From: DATFDN01 sp963762525
Lineage (GTDB): Bacteria > Pseudomonadota > Alphaproteobacteria > Acetobacterales > Acetobacteraceae
Assembly (NCBI GenBank): GCA_963762525.1
Contig: CAVXKT010000004.1
Coordinates: 426,384 to 490,383 of the forward strand
Reading direction: 5' to 3'
DNA: 64,000 bases
Position 1 is the stretch's first letter. Every line of letters begins with the position of its first letter. Positions 62,956 through 64,000 of this stretch are shown piece by piece. The translations under genes and the position numbers were made by a program. Under the pieces are notes generated by a model. It did not search any database and was not told the DNA's origin. It saw only the letters and a program-made list of their open reading frames with translations.

Positions 62956-63761
62956 TCACCCCAGCTTTGCCAGTGCGCGCTTGGCGATCACGCCCACCAG
63001 GTGCCCCGATACTCGGCGCTGGCGTGGATGTCGCTGTTCAGGTCTCCGGCCGGCGTGGCGACGTTGGCGATCGCGTCGGCGGACGGATTGTTGGCGAGCG
63101 CCTGCTCCATCGCCGTATGACGGAATACGCCGTTTTGCCCGGCACCCGTCACCGCCACGCGCATGCCGTCCTTGGTTTTGGCCACGAACACGCCGACGAT
63201 CGCGATAGCGCGACGCCGGATTGCGGAACTTCTCGTAGGCCGCCTTCTCGGGAATCGGGAATTCGACCGCGGTGATGATCTCGCCCGGCTCCAAGGCGGT
63301 TGCGAACATGCCCTGAAAATACTCCTGCGCCGGGATGGCGCGGCGATTGGTGCGAAGCGTCGCACCCACCGCGAGCGCCACCGCAGGGTAGTCGGCGGCA
63401 GGGTCGTTGTTGGCGAGGCTGCCGCCGATGGTGCCGCGATGGCGCACCTGGTCGTCGCCGATCAGGAGGGCGAGCGCGGCCAGTGCCGGAAAGGCGCGGC
63501 GCACCTCGTACGGAATGCGCGACCGCCGCGTGCGTCGTGGTGGCGCCGATGATTACGTTGCCGCCCTCGACCTTGATGCCGGAAAGGCCGGCGCCGGCGA
63601 GATCGACGACCTTGGTCGGCTTGTTGAACCGTTGCTTGAGCACCGGATCAGGGTCTGACCGCCGGCCAACGGCCTCGCCTCCGGGTCGCTCCCGGCATCC
63701 TGACCGCCTCATCGACGCTGCCGGCGCGCTCATATGCGAAGTCGTAGATGGTGCGTTACAT
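62956..63761 (-). CDS. coxM: FAD-binding medium subunit of a CO/xanthine dehydrogenase-type enzyme (frameshifted)
   Basis: Medium subunit of a molybdenum hydroxylase (CoxM-like). Pieces in order: YDFAYERAGSVDEAVRM, LKQRFNKPTKVVDLAGAGLSGI, VEGGNVIIGATTTHAAVAHS, VRHRGTIGGSLANNDPAADY (FAD motif), ALEPGEIITAVEFPIPEKAAYEKFRNPASRY, AIVGVFVAKTKDGMRVAVTGA and VIAKRALAKLG. At least four frameshifts (near 63660, 63530, 63220 and 63010). Joined length about 265, normal. The start is unclear: ATG TAA at 63761 precedes ACC ATC TAC GAC. The true substrate may be CO or another small molecule. Confidence 0.85.
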
Positions 63762-63776
63762 GCCTGCCGGACTTCG

Positions 63777-64000
63777 CTATTCCGCCGCTTTCCGCGGGCG
63801 GGCGGCTTCGAGAATCGCCCAGATCTTCGGCGGGGTCGCCGGCATGTCGATGTGACGCACGCCGTAGTCGCGCAGCGCATCCACCACCGCGATGATGATC
63901 GCCGGCGGGCTGCCGATCCGCCCACCTCGCCGCAGCCCTTCACGCCCAGCGGATTATGCGTGCAGAGCGTGTTCTCCGTGCCGACCGTGATCTGCGGCAG
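63777..64000 (-). CDS. coxL: large molybdopterin subunit of a CO/xanthine dehydrogenase-type enzyme, C-terminal part
   Basis: Only the last 70 or so codons are in the window; the gene continues beyond 64000. LPQITVGTENTLCTHNPLGVKGCGEVG is the conserved late segment of CoxL-type subunits (G-x-GE near the cofactor), followed after a shift near 63920 by PPAIIIAVVDALRDYGVRHIDMPATPPKIWAIL. It is upstream of the medium subunit on the same strand, 15 bp away. The active-site loop that separates true CO dehydrogenase (AYRCSFR) is outside the window, so the substrate is undetermined. Confidence 0.85.

Noticed and set aside
62920..62960. Possible tRNA from the segment GCGGGTTCGAACTCC
   Set aside because: The T-arm-like sequence is not accompanied by acceptor, D or anticodon arms.

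Overview
GC-rich DNA of an alphaproteobacterium, probably a Rhodospirillales-like methylotroph. The evidence is a set of pyrroloquinoline quinone (PQQ) biosynthesis genes together with a long tetrahydromethanopterin (H4MPT)/methanofuran C1-oxidation cluster, plus single genes of clear alphaproteobacterial type: an NDUFS4-like complex I subunit, a Mic60-like protein beside hemC/hemD/hemY, PmbA, a Tim44-like protein and OhrR. No chromosome origin, phage or insertion sequence was seen.

Layout. 1-4.3 kb: small catabolic cluster (two tandem amidohydrolases, Rieske protein, GFA-family protein, carboxymuconolactone-decarboxylase-like protein). 4.3-12.3 kb: housekeeping (anmK, ohrR, a methyltransferase, ubiA, rsmE, gshA), a BTAD/TolB/TPR regulator and an EthD protein. 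12.3-16.7 kb: PQQ block; pqqB, pqqC, pqqD and pqqE are on the plus strand, while the 25-codon pqqA and a LysR gene lie between them on the minus strand. 16.7-25.5 kb: transport and sensing (NitT/TauT-type ABC importer, TonB, two-component system, TonB-dependent receptor, cytochrome c). 25.6-36.1 kb: H4MPT cluster; fhcC, fhcD, fhcA, fhcB and a pterin dehydratase-like gene on minus diverge from an mptG-like gene, mtdB, an ATP-grasp gene, mch, a RimK-like ATP-grasp gene and a CitG-like gene on plus. Together these oxidise formaldehyde-level C1 units to formate and make the cofactor; fae is not in the window. 36.1-43.5 kb: NDUFS4-like gene, tRNA-Pro(TGG), DUF192, prpB, Tim44-like gene, pmbA, peptide-type binding protein, PLP decarboxylase. 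43.5-47.9 kb: accessory island with a small membrane protein, a periplasmic pentapeptide-repeat protein, a nine-unit TPR protein and its small partner, a mobile palindromic repeat and a duplicated pentapeptide fragment. 48-57.7 kb: broken terC, tsaD, hemC, hemD, Mic60-like gene, hemY, ilvD and a YXWGXW protein. 57.7-64 kb: glycosyltransferase, metallo-beta-lactamase remnant, asparagine synthase, TauD-type dioxygenase, and CO/xanthine-dehydrogenase-type medium and large subunits running off the end.

Caution. Roughly half of the conserved genes are interrupted by one-base indels while neighbours of the same length are clean. Joining the frames restores full family-length proteins, so most shifts look like consensus errors of a long-read or metagenomic assembly, not gene decay. 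Genes marked 'frameshifted' are called over their restored extent. Three loci look truly broken: terC, the metallo-beta-lactamase remnant and the second pentapeptide copy.

Most interesting: the 43.5-47.9 kb island, where two adjacent proteins share an N-terminal GDVGxGAxVxQGExIS motif, and a roughly 180 bp palindromic element (three copies), one of which supplies the hemC stop codon and the hemD start codon.
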